A stretch of 64,000 nucleotides of DNA from Flavobacteriaceae bacterium (GCA_947453195.1 CANGFO010000010.1:1-64000); one strand, 5' to 3'; counted from the first letter of the stretch, positions 18,271 through 27,484 are shown. Numbers and translations: made by a program. Notes: generated by a model not told the origin, from the letters alone.

Positions 18271-19698
18271 TTATAGCGATAATTTTTTATGAATATCCTC
18301 TACAAATTTTTTGAATTGCTTGTCGGTAGAAACAAGATTGTCAACTGTTTTACAAGCATGTAAAACGGTAGCATGATCTCTATCTCCAATTTGTGATCCA
18401 ATATTTGCTAAAGATGCCTTTGTGAATTTTTTCGCAAAAAACATAGCTAATTGTCTAGCTTGAACCACATGACGCTTTCTTGTTTTTGATTGTAAAGTAT
18501 CTAGATCTAATTGGAAATAATCGGAAACCACTTTTTGAATGTAATCAATTGAGATTTCACGTTTCACATTTTTCACAAACTTCTCAACTATATTTTTCGC
18601 TAACTCAATTGTAACTTCTTTTTTATTAAAAGAAGATTGCGCAATTAAAGAAATAATAGCACCTTCAAGCTCACGAACATTAGTTTTAATGTTTTGTGCC
18701 ACATATTCTATAATCTCACTTGGCATTTCTACGCCGTCGCGATAAAGAATATTGTTTAAAATGGAAACTCGAGTTTCGTAGTCTGGTTGGTGTAATTCGG
18801 CTGAAAGACCCCATTTGAAACGAGACAACAATCGTTGCTCAATGTCTTGCATGTCAACAGGTGCCTTATCTGAGGTAAGGATAACCTGTTTACCATTTTG
18901 GTGCAAGTAATTGAAAATATGGAAAAACACATCTTGGGTTCCTGTTTTACCAGATAGGAATTGTACATCATCAATGATTAATACATCGATCAATTGGTAA
19001 AAATGAATAAAATCGTTTCTGTTATTTTTCTTAACAGAATCTATGTATTGCTGAGTAAAAACTTCTGCAGAAATATACAATACGGTTTTCTCAGGATATT
19101 TATCTTTGATTTCAACACCAATAGCATGTGCTAAGTGTGTTTTACCTAATCCAACACCACCAAATATTAATAATGGATTGAAAGAAGTTCCTCCAGGCTT
19201 ATTGGCAACAGCCATACCTGCAGATCGAGCCAAACGGTTTGAATCTCCTTCAAGGAAATTGTCAAAACTATAATTTGGGTTTAATTGTGATTCTATTTTT
19301 AAATTTCTAATTCCAGGGATAACAAAAGGATTTTTTAACTCTGGATTTAAGTTTTTAAATGGCGCATCTACCTCTTGGGATTTAATTGGGCTGCGGTGCG
19401 CACTAGGCAATTGTTCAGTAAATGGTTGTTTATTGCCATAAGTGTTCTCCATTTTAATTTTATAGAGTAACTTTGCGTTTTTCCCAAGCTCTTTTGTAAG
19501 AGCAACCTTAAGTAATTTAACATAGTGTTCCTCTAGCCATTCGTAAAAGAATTTACTAGGAACTTGAATATATAATGCGTTATCTGATAATTCAACAGAT
19601 TTAATAGGTTCAAACCAAGTTTTGTAGGCCTGTTCTTGGATGTTGTCTTTTATAAAAAGCAGACAATTCTCCCAAACTGATTGCGCAGTTTTGCTCAT
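18271..19698 (-). CDS. dnaA: Chromosomal replication initiator protein
   Basis: DnaA binds 9-base boxes at oriC and opens the origin. The 475-residue protein has domain I (about 1-85), a short linker, and the AAA+ domain with Walker A GGVGLGKTHLAHA and Walker B LIIDDVQFL. The C-terminal DNA-binding domain IV has the signature DRDHATVLHACKTV. A perfect DnaA box lies 87 bases before the start codon, compatible with autoregulation or a nearby origin. Confidence 0.97.
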   Translation of the reverse strand: MSKTAQSVWENCLLFIKDNIQEQAYKTWFEPIKSVELSDNALYIQVPSKFFYEWLEEHYVKLLKVALTKELGKNAKLLYKIKMENTYGNKQPFTEQLPSAHRSPIKSQEVDAPFKNLNPELKNPFVIPGIRNLKIESQLNPNYSFDNFLEGDSNRLARSAGMAVANKPGGTSFNPLLIFGGVGLGKTHLAHAIGVEIKDKYPEKTVLYISAEVFTQQYIDSVKKNNRNDFIHFYQLIDVLIIDDVQFLSGKTGTQDVFFHIFNYLHQNGKQVILTSDKAPVDMQDIEQRLLSRFKWGLSAELHQPDYETRVSILNNILYRDGVEMPSEIIEYVAQNIKTNVRELEGAIISLIAQSSFNKKEVTIELAKNIVEKFVKNVKREISIDYIQKVVSDYFQLDLDTLQSKTRKRHVVQARQLAMFFAKKFTKASLANIGSQIGDRDHATVLHACKTVDNLVSTDKQFKKFVEDIHKKLSL

Positions 19699-19736
19699 AT
19701 TCTTACTAAAAATTACTATATTATATTATGGTTTTC

Positions 19737-19793
19737 AAACAGAAAAAAAAGAATTTTATTCTGTTTTTTTTGGGATAACAAATATGTGGATAA
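19737..19793. promoter_or_regulatory. dnaA upstream region: hairpin and perfect DnaA box
   Basis: AAACAGAA (19737-19744) faces TTCTGTTT (19759-19766). TGTGGATAA at 19785-19793 is the exact reverse complement of TTATCCACA. The flanks are very A+T-rich. This is a candidate autoregulatory site or part of oriC. Only one perfect box is visible. Confidence 0.55.
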
Positions 19794-19883
19794 AAATCCA
19801 TTAAAAAAAATTATTTGCTATGGTTTTTTAAAAATTTTTTACGTATAGAGTATTCCGTTTGTGTAATAATTAATAAAATAACA

Positions 19884-20285
19884 ATGAAAGAAAATCAAGT
19901 TGAGGTAAGAGTTAGATATGGTGAAACCGACCAAATGGGAGTAGTATATCATGGAAGCTATGTACCCTATTTTGAAATAGGAAGGGTGGAATGGCTTAGA
20001 AACAAAGGAGTTTCGTATAAAGAAATGGAACAAAACGGCATTGCGTTGCCCATCGTATCAATGCATCTTAATTATAAAAAACCGGCAAAATACGATGATC
20101 TTTTAACGATACATACCAGATTAAAAAACTACAGTGGAGTGAAGATTGAATTTGATTGTGAAATTCGCAATGAAAACGAAGAGTTATTAACAACTGCACA
20201 TTTTATTTTGGTTTTTGTGGATGTAAATTCCGGAAAACCTACTGCTCCTCCTCAATACCTTTTAGATGTAATTAATGCGGAATAA
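19884..20285 (+). CDS. Acyl-CoA thioesterase, YbgC/4HBT family
   Basis: The 133-residue hotdog-fold thioesterase has RVRYGETDQMGVVYHGSYV with the catalytic aspartate. EVRVRYxxTDxMGxVYHxxY is the family signature. It hydrolyses acyl-CoA esters in the cytoplasm. The frame could extend to 19815, but the ATG at 19884 gives the normal family length and start. It is divergent from dnaA and convergent with the IMPACT-family gene (one base apart). Confidence 0.9.
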   Translation: MKENQVEVRVRYGETDQMGVVYHGSYVPYFEIGRVEWLRNKGVSYKEMEQNGIALPIVSMHLNYKKPAKYDDLLTIHTRLKNYSGVKIEFDCEIRNENEELLTTAHFILVFVDVNSGKPTAPPQYLLDVINAE

Positions 20286-20286
20286 T

Positions 20287-20892
20287 TTATTCCAATTTTT
20301 TTATATCAATTTCAAACATCGTATCAAAAATGTCGAATACCATTTCGGCATTTTTTTTTCGTGTAGAAACTATTATTTCGCAGCCTAAATCCATTTTTTG
20401 GGAATTAATTTCTATATTTTTTTCTTTGATTACGCGCATTACTTTATTCATGTTTTTGTAATCAAAGTGGATAATAAATTTGATATCGATCGTTTTTTCA
20501 ACGATCTCTGGAGCTTCAAGTGCCATTTGAGCTGCTGTTCGATATGCAGTAATTAATCCACCAACTCCTAATTTCACTCCACCAAAATACCGAACTACAA
20601 CCACTAAAATATTAGTTAACCCAAACGATTGTATCTGACCATAAATGGGAGTACCTGCTGAATTACTCGGCTCTCCGTCATCATTTGCTCGGTATTGAAT
20701 AGTATCTGTGCCAATTTGAAAAGCATAGCAATTATGTACTGCCCCATAATGCTGCTTTTTTAAAATATCTAAATGATTTTTAATTTCTACTTCGGTTGAA
20801 ACCGGAAATGCATATCCAAAAAACTTGCTGTTTTTTTCTTTAAATAGTATTTCCTCCGAAGCAGTAGCTATGGTTTTGTAGGTATCTTGCAA
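20287..20892 (-). CDS. IMPACT/YigZ family protein
   Basis: The 201-residue protein has the UPF0029/IMPACT domain: KNSKFFGYAFPV, YRANDDGEPSNSAGTPI and VVVRYFGGVKLGVGGL. A C-terminal ferredoxin-like DUF1949 domain follows (about 135-200). The family is linked to translation or stress control, but its bacterial role is unsettled. Translation appears to start at a TTG, since an in-frame stop lies three codons upstream and no ATG is available. It follows the HAD and ribD genes on the same strand. Confidence 0.9.
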   Translation of the reverse strand: MQDTYKTIATASEEILFKEKNSKFFGYAFPVSTEVEIKNHLDILKKQHYGAVHNCYAFQIGTDTIQYRANDDGEPSNSAGTPIYGQIQSFGLTNILVVVVRYFGGVKLGVGGLITAYRTAAQMALEAPEIVEKTIDIKFIIHFDYKNMNKVMRVIKEKNIEINSQKMDLGCEIIVSTRKKNAEMVFDIFDTMFEIDIKKLE

Positions 20893-20912
20893 TTTTAATT
20901 AAGGTAATTTTT

Positions 20913-21521
20913 TTATAATGGTAGCTGTTTTTGTTTGAATAAATCAACCACATCTTCTTGGCCAACTTGTAAATTCCAAACATGTAGTCCTAGATTTTGA
21001 GCAGCATCTGTATTCACTTTTTTATCATCTACAAATAAGGTTCTTTTCGGATTTAAATCGTGTTTTCTTAATATATAGGAATAAATTTCCTCTTCTGGCT
21101 TTCGCATTCCCATCTCATAGGAATAATATACTTTTTCAAAACATTGATAAAAATCACTAAAAAAAGAAATACCTACATTTTGTTCAAAATGGTCAATATG
21201 AATTTCATCGGTATTGGTCAATAAAAACAATTTATACTTATATGATAGTAATTGTAAAAATTCCAATCGATATAAAGGGAAGTCGCCAATGATAGTATTC
21301 CATGCCTCTTTAATTTCACTTATACTTGCGTTAGGAATGTATTTTTGAAACGATTCAAGGAATTTACTTTCGGATAGTTCTCCCTTTTCAAATAAGTCAT
21401 TTTTGAGAATTAAATCGTCATTTGGACCCGCTAATCCAAGTTTTTTAAAAGCTTCAACTTGTGCTTCTTTTTCTAGATTCAGAAAAATATCTCCAAAATC
21501 AAAAATGATGGTTGTGATCAT
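20913..21521 (-). CDS. HAD-superfamily hydrolase
   Basis: The 202-residue protein has IIFDFGDIFLNL (motif I), LLTNTD (motif II Thr), a MRKPEEEIYSYIL lysine motif and LFVDDKKVNTDAA (motif IV). This matches the YihX-like HAD phosphatase group, which dephosphorylates small sugar or nucleotide phosphates. Its 5' end overlaps ribD by 23 bases. Flavin synthesis needs a HAD phosphatase for the step after RibD, so this gene is a plausible candidate; that is inference from position only. Confidence 0.85.
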   Translation of the reverse strand: MITTIIFDFGDIFLNLEKEAQVEAFKKLGLAGPNDDLILKNDLFEKGELSESKFLESFQKYIPNASISEIKEAWNTIIGDFPLYRLEFLQLLSYKYKLFLLTNTDEIHIDHFEQNVGISFFSDFYQCFEKVYYSYEMGMRKPEEEIYSYILRKHDLNPKRTLFVDDKKVNTDAAQNLGLHVWNLQVGQEDVVDLFKQKQLPL

Positions 21522-22521
21522 GGTTTCTAAAAGTTACTAGTTCATCCTCAGTTAATTGCGTTTTATTCGAACTTGCAAAATTATATTCAGGTGCTTTAAT
21601 ACCTTTATTAAATGAAATAGCTCCTTTAAATACTCGAGCTTCATCCCATAAATTGGAATCAATAAATGTTTGCAAAGTTTTAGTTCCTCCTTCAATTAGC
21701 AACGATTGAATGTCTTGTTCAAATAAAAACGAAGCAATATTTGAAGCTAAATTTTCATCAAACGGAATTTCATTTTTGCTAATTAAAATAGTTTTCGCTT
21801 GATTATCAAAGATATGACTTTCTTTCGAAATTTTATTATTTTGATCTAAAACTATTCTAATTGGGTTGTTTCCGGCCCAATTTCTTGTGGTTAGTGTTGG
21901 ATTATCTTCTAAAACGGTATTGGTTCCAACTAAAATGGCCTGCTCTTCACTGCGCCATTTATGAACCAATTGACGCGATACTTCATTGGTGATCCAAACG
22001 GGTTCTTGAGTTAGTCTAGTATTCGGAGCGATGTAACCGTCGTTGCTTTCTGCCCACTTTAATATAATATAAGGTCTATTCTTGTTATGAAATGTAAAAA
22101 AGCGCTTGTTCAGTTCATAGCATTCATCTTCTAATATACCAACGGTGACATTTGCTCCTGCTTCTATCAATTTTTTTATGCCGTTACCTGCCACTTTTGC
22201 AAAAGGATCTACCGTACCAATGATTACATTCGGAATTTTATTTGCAATGATCAAATCACTACAAGGAGGTGTTTTTCCAAAGTGGCTGCAAGGTTCTAAG
22301 CTTACATAAATTGTGGCTTTTGAAAGTAAGGATTTATCTTTAACCGATTGAATGGCATGGACTTCAGCGTGCGGACATCCTGCTTTTTGGTGCCATCCTT
22401 CGCCAATAATTTGGTCGTTATACACAATTACGCTGCCAACCAAAGGGTTAGGGTAGGTGGTGCCCAATCCATTTTTGGCTAGTTCAATACAGCGCTTTAT
22501 GTATTTTTCATGTATCTTCAC
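21499..22521 (-). CDS. ribD: Bifunctional riboflavin deaminase/reductase
   Basis: RibD performs two steps of riboflavin synthesis: deamination of the pyrimidine, then reduction of the ribosyl group. The 340-residue protein has the zinc deaminase motifs CPHAEVHAI and EPCSHFGKTPPC in the N-half. The reductase domain starts near residue 148 (RPYIILKWAESNDGYIA). The start is GTG at 22521, with no in-frame ATG before HEKYIKRC, the normal N-terminus. A TATTTTTG promoter-like element ends only 4 bases upstream, so the mRNA may lack a leader. Confidence 0.94.
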   Translation of the reverse strand: MKIHEKYIKRCIELAKNGLGTTYPNPLVGSVIVYNDQIIGEGWHQKAGCPHAEVHAIQSVKDKSLLSKATIYVSLEPCSHFGKTPPCSDLIIANKIPNVIIGTVDPFAKVAGNGIKKLIEAGANVTVGILEDECYELNKRFFTFHNKNRPYIILKWAESNDGYIAPNTRLTQEPVWITNEVSRQLVHKWRSEEQAILVGTNTVLEDNPTLTTRNWAGNNPIRIVLDQNNKISKESHIFDNQAKTILISKNEIPFDENLASNIASFLFEQDIQSLLIEGGTKTLQTFIDSNLWDEARVFKGAISFNKGIKAPEYNFASSNKTQLTEDELVTFRNHDHNHHF

Positions 22522-22525
22522 ACCA

Positions 22526-22533
22526 CAAAAATA
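22526..22533 (-). promoter_or_regulatory. -7 element directly at the ribD start
   Basis: The minus strand reads TATTTTTG, ending 4 bases before the GTG codon. The expected transcription start would coincide with the start codon. Confidence 0.45.
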
Positions 22534-22559
22534 AGTCTTTTTGAATTTAGAATGAAAGT

Positions 22560-23039
22560 ATGTTACTACGAGAAATAAAAAAAGAAGATAACCCTCAAAT
22601 AGCTGCGGTTATTCGGGAGGTTTTTGTGACTGAAGGCTATCCAAAAACAGGTACTGCTTTTGCCGATGTGCACTTGGATTTTATGTTTGAAGCCTATCAA
22701 AATCCAAAATCAATTTATTTTGTAGTAGAAGAAAATGGCAAGATTATTGGTGGTGCAGGAGTAAATCAATTGGATAACTCCACTGAGAACATCTGTGAAT
22801 TGCAAAAAATGTATTTCTTACAAGAAGCTCGAGGCAGAGGAATTGGAATGCAAATGATTGAAAAATGTTTGGCGAAAGCCAAAGAATTTGGCTATGAAAA
22901 ATGCTATTTAGAAACGTTGCCGGTAATGCTTAATGCCCAAAAATTATATAAAAAAGTAGGGTTTGAGTATCTAAGCGAACCACTTGGAGGAACAGGCCAT
23001 ACCAGTTGCCCTGTTTGGATGATTAAAAATTTAGAATAG
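22560..23039 (+). CDS. GNAT family N-acetyltransferase
   Basis: The 159-residue acetyltransferase has the acetyl-CoA loop REARGRGIGMQMIEKCL and a C-terminal LYKKVGFEYL motif. The substrate is unknown. It ends two bases before prmC and is probably its operon partner. Protein acetylation at the ribosome would fit that context but is only a guess. Confidence 0.87.
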   Translation: MLLREIKKEDNPQIAAVIREVFVTEGYPKTGTAFADVHLDFMFEAYQNPKSIYFVVEENGKIIGGAGVNQLDNSTENICELQKMYFLQEARGRGIGMQMIEKCLAKAKEFGYEKCYLETLPVMLNAQKLYKKVGFEYLSEPLGGTGHTSCPVWMIKNLE

Positions 23040-23041
23040 AA

Positions 23042-23923
23042 ATGGTACTAAAAGCCTTTAAATCAAAATTGCTTCATGAGCTTTCAGCTATTTATGATGA
23101 AAAAGAAATTGAAAGTTTCTTTTATCTGTTGTTGGAGAGTTATCATGGAAAAAAACGCATCGATTTAGCACTGAATCCCGAAATGGAAATGGATGTCTCA
23201 CAATTGGTTAAATGGGAAAGTGCCTTATCAGAATTAAAAAATCAAAAGCCAATACAATATATAATAGGAGAAACCGAGTTTTACAGCTTACCGTTTTTAG
23301 TCAATGAAAACACCTTAATTCCAAGGCCAGAAACCGAAGAATTGGTAGAATGGATTGTAGTTGAAAGTCGGAAGTCAGCAGTCGAAAGTTTGAAAATCCT
23401 CGATATTGGAACGGGTAGCGGTTGTATTGCAATTTCATTAGCTAAAAATTTGCCAAATGCTGAAGTTTTTGCTGTGGATGTTTCGGAAAAAGCTTTGGCT
23501 GTAGCCCAAAAAAATGCGGAAAATAATAAGGTAAAAGTGAATTTTGTAAATGCAGATATTTTAAGTGTCACTAATTTAAATGAACTTTCAACTTCCAACT
23601 TCCAATTTCCAACTCATTTTGATATTATTGTTTCCAACCCACCTTATGTTCGCAATCTTGAAAAAGCCGAAATCAAACCCAATGTATTAGAATTTGAACC
23701 TCATTTGGCTTTATTTGTGGAAGATACTGATGCGTTGCTCTTTTATAGAAAAATTGCTCATTTGGCTACTAAAAATCTCGCTCAAAACGGAAAGTTGTTT
23801 TTTGAAATCAATCAGTATTTAGGAAAGGAAACTGTTGAATTACTTGAGGTTTTAGGTTTTAAATCTATCGAATTAAAGAAAGATATTTACGGTAATGATA
23901 GAATGATTCGAAGTGCTTTGTAA
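23042..23923 (+). CDS. prmC: Release factor glutamine methyltransferase
   Basis: PrmC methylates the GGQ glutamine of RF1 and RF2. The 293-residue protein has the helical N-terminal domain, LIPRPETEELVEW, the AdoMet site ILDIGTGSGCIAISLA and the catalytic IVSNPPYV. It carries two unusual in-frame stretches made of seven-base repeats. One encodes about 12 residues (VESRKSAVESL, 23360-23396), just before the AdoMet strand. The other encodes about 11 (STSNFQFPTHF, 23583-23615), just before the NPPY strand. Both fall in loops between core strands, so activity may be kept. Confidence 0.94.
   Translation: MVLKAFKSKLLHELSAIYDEKEIESFFYLLLESYHGKKRIDLALNPEMEMDVSQLVKWESALSELKNQKPIQYIIGETEFYSLPFLVNENTLIPRPETEELVEWIVVESRKSAVESLKILDIGTGSGCIAISLAKNLPNAEVFAVDVSEKALAVAQKNAENNKVKVNFVNADILSVTNLNELSTSNFQFPTHFDIIVSNPPYVRNLEKAEIKPNVLEFEPHLALFVEDTDALLFYRKIAHLATKNLAQNGKLFFEINQYLGKETVELLEVLGFKSIELKKDIYGNDRMIRSAL
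23360..23396. repeat. Heptad repeat arm inside prmC (purine-rich orientation)
   Basis: Units GTTGAAA, GTCGGAA, GTCAGCA, GTCGAAA and GTTTGAA follow with a period of 7. GTTGAAAGT (23360-23368) is the exact reverse complement of ACTTTCAAC at 23584-23592 in the opposite arm. Confidence 0.7.
23583..23615. repeat. Heptad repeat arm inside prmC (pyrimidine-rich orientation)
   Basis: Units GAACTTT, CAACTTC, CAACTTC, CAATTTC and CAACTCA follow with a period of 7. The arm faces the one at 23360 about 190 bases upstream. Confidence 0.7.
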
Positions 23924-23927
23924 GAAA

Positions 23928-24074
23928 ATAACTTCCATCTTCCAACGTTTCGCTGCTAAACGAGGTGCAAGGCTTCGTGACTGCATATTTTGTAATTAAG
24001 TAAAAAGTTCAATGTGAAACGTGAACTTACCACAAAATTCACAATTGCGAGAAATAGCTGTTGTAGGTAGTTTT
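23928..24074. repeat. Intergenic heptad-type repeats between prmC and lipoprotein
   Basis: TAACTTC, CATCTTC and CAACGTT (23928-23948) face GTTCAAT, GTGAAAC and GTGAACT (24006-24026). AAGTTCA and TGAACTT (24005-24011, 24022-24028) form a perfect inverted repeat. The remainder shows no gene. GTTGTAGG (24060-24067) reappears inverted at 24669-24676, on the other side of the lipoprotein gene. Confidence 0.5.
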
Positions 24075-24632
24075 TTATTTAGATATTGCAAACCAATATA
24101 TTAACTTGTTCATCTTCTTAAATAAGTAAATTCCACAAACAAAATTATGCGGTTTATTACTTGTTCCCTCTTGAATAAATGTATTTTCTAGTTTGCCTTC
24201 TTCTATTAAGTAAATTTCTACTTCTTCATTTTTCAAATTAACTTCTCCCAACAAATCTTTCCATTCATCCGAAACATCATTAAACAGTAACAATTTATTA
24301 TTATATGGATATAAGACTTTATAGTCTTGAACTTTAAGTTCTTTATTGTTAATTCGATTATATTTCTTTAACCTTGACTCCAGCAGTTTTAAATCTTCTT
24401 TATTAAGATTGAACATTAGTTTTACTCCTGAATTTCCTATTGCTTCAAAACTTGCAAAAAATGAACTTCCAGCAAGAAAAACATTTGAAATATCATATGG
24501 GCAATTATTTTTAAATTTTTCTAGAGCAGAATCAGTAAGTTCAACTTCAAAATCTTTAATAGGGTCAATTCTATTTTGGCCTTTACATGAGCAATTTAAA
24601 AAGAAGCAAAAAAATATTATTAAGTTTTTCAT
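24075..24632 (-). CDS. Hypothetical lipoprotein
   Basis: The 185-residue protein starts with a short hydrophobic segment followed by NCSCKGQ, so Cys14 or Cys16 could be the lipidated residue. The rest is soluble, rich in Lys, Asn and Leu, and matches no family I recognise. It sits alone between prmC and an ABC permease, flanked by short inverted repeats (GTTGTAGG / CCTACAAC), and its base composition is lower in GC than its neighbours. It could be a recent insertion. No function is proposed. Confidence 0.7.
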   Translation of the reverse strand: MKNLIIFFCFFLNCSCKGQNRIDPIKDFEVELTDSALEKFKNNCPYDISNVFLAGSSFFASFEAIGNSGVKLMFNLNKEDLKLLESRLKKYNRINNKELKVQDYKVLYPYNNKLLLFNDVSDEWKDLLGEVNLKNEEVEIYLIEEGKLENTFIQEGTSNKPHNFVCGIYLFKKMNKLIYWFAISK

Positions 24633-24681
24633 TAAGATATATGTTTTGTTAAATTCGGGTGTACTTGCCTACAACTACTAG

Positions 24682-25926
24682 CTACTCGTAACGCAACGCT
24701 TCAATAGGATCTAACTTAGACGCTTTAATAGCTGGATACAGCCCGGAAACTAACGCCACAATAAAACTTGTAATTACTGCTGCTAGTATTGCTCCCCACG
24801 GAATTACAAATCCAAATTCCATTACGGTAGCCATCAAATAACCGATTAATATTCCAAAGATAATTCCTACAAAACCGCCAATTTGCCCAATCAGTAAGGT
24901 TTCCATGAAAAATTGCCACGCTATCGTTTTACGTTTGGCACCCAATGATTTTCGTACGCCAATTTCTCGAGTTCTTTCGGTTACCGAAACAATCATGATA
25001 TTCATTAAAGCTATAGAAGAACCGAGTATTGTAATAATTCCAATGATCCAGGCAGAAATACTTAAAACTCCGGTCATTTCGGCAATTCGGTTTACCAAAT
25101 CATCGCTTCTGGAGATACCAAAATTATTTTCTTCTACGGGATTAAGTTTTCTAATTTGACGCATAGTAACGGTTGCATGATCTACGGCAGCTTCAAAAAA
25201 TTCTTTTTTATCCACCATCGTGCTGATGGTATAGTTGATACTAGGAGCAGAAAATAAAGAGCGTGCCACTTGAATCGGAATTAATACGCGCAAATCTTGG
25301 TTGTTTCCAAAGGTGGATCCTTTTTCTTTAAGTACTCCAATTACTTTAAATTTGGCGCCTCTAATAGAAATGATTTTATCAATAGGATTCACATCTTTTA
25401 GGAGTCCCTTGGAAGCAAAATCACTACCTACAATACAACTGTAGGTGTTGTTAGAAATATCAAAGCCATTAAAATTTCTTCCTTGAATTACTTCAAATCC
25501 GTTATTGGCAGTGAAATATTCATCCACTCCTAATACTGCAATTTCTGGATCGGTTTTTTCATTATCAAATTTTACTTCGGCAGTTCCGGTTGCAGTAAAA
25601 GAAAGGGAAGTTCTCGTAAAGGGATAATCGTATTTTTCTTTGTAAGCTTTAGCTTCGGGATAAGAAATAATCGGATTAATTTTTTCAACTTCATCTCCTC
25701 CTTGGTTTCGTGTTCTGAATTCATATTGGTTGATACTAAAAGTATTCGATCCCATAGAAGCGAACTTAGAATTTAAAGTATAATCAATTGCAGAAACGAC
25801 AGTAAGAATTCCTACTAAAGCGGTAATGCCTATGGCAATAATCACAATAGTAAGTATGGTACGAAGTAATTGGGCCCGAATAGAACCTAAGGCAATCTTA
25901 ATATTTTCTTTGAAAACTCCTTTCAT
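24682..25926 (-). CDS. ABC transporter permease, MacB/FtsX family
   Basis: The 414-residue inner-membrane protein has a first helix at about 20-45 ([22 protein letters not shown]) and a large periplasmic MacB-type core domain (about 50-280). Three C-terminal helices of the FtsX domain follow, containing [21 protein letters not shown], the typical coupling helix. Such permeases work as mechanotransmission devices for efflux or lipoprotein traffic. The partner ATPase is not adjacent in this window. Confidence 0.92.
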   Translation of the reverse strand: MKGVFKENIKIALGSIRAQLLRTILTIVIIAIGITALVGILTVVSAIDYTLNSKFASMGSNTFSINQYEFRTRNQGGDEVEKINPIISYPEAKAYKEKYDYPFTRTSLSFTATGTAEVKFDNEKTDPEIAVLGVDEYFTANNGFEVIQGRNFNGFDISNNTYSCIVGSDFASKGLLKDVNPIDKIISIRGAKFKVIGVLKEKGSTFGNNQDLRVLIPIQVARSLFSAPSINYTISTMVDKKEFFEAAVDHATVTMRQIRKLNPVEENNFGISRSDDLVNRIAEMTGVLSISAWIIGIITILGSSIALMNIMIVSVTERTREIGVRKSLGAKRKTIAWQFFMETLLIGQIGGFVGIIFGILIGYLMATVMEFGFVIPWGAILAAVITSFIVALVSGLYPAIKASKLDPIEALRYE

Positions 25927-26040
25927 AATCTCAATTTGACACGAATTTACGGATTTTGTTACAAGTTTGTGCTATTAGAATTATAAATTAGTTGAAAAAA
26001 TTAGATATTTGCAAAGTAAATTAATTTTTACTGTTTTATA

Positions 26041-26110
26041 GATTGGAAGACGAAAGTTGAAAGATTTAAGAAAACGGTAATTTTTAACTTTCAATCACCA
26101 ACTTCTAACA
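26041..26110. repeat. Facing heptad repeats upstream of hisS
   Basis: The left arm (26041-26069) has units ATTGGAA, GACGAAA and GTTGAAA. The right arm (26082-26110) has TTAACTT, TCAATCA, CCAACTT and CTAACAT. TTGAAAG (26057-26063) and CTTTCAA (26088-26094) can pair. The array ends 8 bases before the hisS start codon. Confidence 0.6.
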
Positions 26111-26118
26111 TATTTAAA

Positions 26119-27477
26119 ATGGCATCCAAACCAAGTATACCAAAAGGTACACGCGATTTTTCTCCAACTGAGGTTTCTAAACGAAATTATATTATTTCTA
26201 TAATTCGTAATCATTTTGAAAAATTTGGTTACCAACCAATTGAGACTCCTAGTTTTGAAAACTCCGATACATTAATGGGTAAATATGGAGAAGAAGGAGA
26301 TCGCTTGATTTTCAAAATTTTGAATTCTGGAGATTACTTGGACAAAGTTGCTGCAGACGAGTTACAAAATATAAATTCCAAACAATTAACTTCGAGAATT
26401 TCAGAAAAAGCGCTTCGTTATGATTTGACGGTTCCTTTTGCAAGGTATGTGGTGCAACACCAGAGCGAAATTGAATTTCCTTTTAAACGCTATCAAATTC
26501 AACCTGTTTGGCGTGCTGATCGTCCTCAAAAAGGGCGGTTTAGAGAATTTTATCAGTGTGATGCCGATGTGGTGGGTTCTACTTCGCTATGGCAAGAAGT
26601 GGAATTGATTCAATTATATGATGCTGTGTTTTCCGATTTAGGATTAAACGGAGTTACGATTAAAATTAACAATCGAAAAATTTTATCAGGAATTGCTGAG
26701 GTTATTGGAGCTTCCGATAAACTTATTGACTTTACGGTTGCTCTAGATAAATTAGATAAAATTGGTGAAGAAGGGGTGAAAAAAGAAATGCTTGAAAAAG
26801 GAATTTCAGAACAAGCCATTCAAAAAGTACAGCCTTTATTTAATTTCACAGGAACAATTCTTGAAAAAATAGCCAAATTATCTGATTTGCTTTCAACTTC
26901 TGAGGAAGGAAAAAAAGGAATTGAAGAGCTGCAATTTATTTGTGAAAATGTTTCTAAATTAGGATTGCAAAAAGCTATTTTAGATTTGGATGTTACTTTA
27001 GCTCGTGGACTTAATTATTATACGGGTGCAATTTTTGAAGTTGCTGCTCCAAAAGAAGTTGCCATGGGGTCTATAGGTGGCGGAGGAAGATACGATGATT
27101 TAACCGGTATTTTCGGATTGAAAAACATGAGTGGAGTGGGAATCTCCTTTGGATTAGATCGAATTTATTTGGTTCTTGAAGAATTAAATTTATTTCCAAA
27201 TACTGTCACTACTAGTACGAAAGTTATGTTTTTAAATTATGGTGATGCTCCTGCTTTCGAAGCGATGCAAGCTATTCAGAAATTACGAGCTCAAAATATT
27301 AAAGCCGAATTATACCCAGATAATGCCAAGATTGATAAGCAATTTAAACATGCAGAAAAAAGAGGTATTCCATTTGTAGTTAAAGAAATAGGAACCGAAA
27401 ATTATACTTTGAAGAATATTGTAACCGGTGAACAAGTTCAAGTTACAATGAGCGAATTGGTGAGCAAATTGCAATAA
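26119..27477 (+). CDS. hisS: Histidine--tRNA ligase
   Basis: HisRS charges tRNA-His. The 452-residue class II synthetase begins KGTRDFSP and has motif 2 with the [19 protein letters not shown] histidine-specific region. It also has [14 protein letters not shown] and motif 3 [13 protein letters not shown]. The C-terminal anticodon-binding domain starts near residue 365. The segment at about 195-300 fits the HisRS insertion domain. A TAGATATTTGC sequence near 26002 may be its promoter. The heptad repeat then lies in the leader. Confidence 0.97.
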   Translation: MASKPSIPKGTRDFSPTEVSKRNYIISIIRNHFEKFGYQPIETPSFENSDTLMGKYGEEGDRLIFKILNSGDYLDKVAADELQNINSKQLTSRISEKALRYDLTVPFARYVVQHQSEIEFPFKRYQIQPVWRADRPQKGRFREFYQCDADVVGSTSLWQEVELIQLYDAVFSDLGLNGVTIKINNRKILSGIAEVIGASDKLIDFTVALDKLDKIGEEGVKKEMLEKGISEQAIQKVQPLFNFTGTILEKIAKLSDLLSTSEEGKKGIEELQFICENVSKLGLQKAILDLDVTLARGLNYYTGAIFEVAAPKEVAMGSIGGGGRYDDLTGIFGLKNMSGVGISFGLDRIYLVLEELNLFPNTVTTSTKVMFLNYGDAPAFEAMQAIQKLRAQNIKAELYPDNAKIDKQFKHAEKRGIPFVVKEIGTENYTLKNIVTGEQVQVTMSELVSKLQ

Positions 27478-27484
27478 TTGGTTT

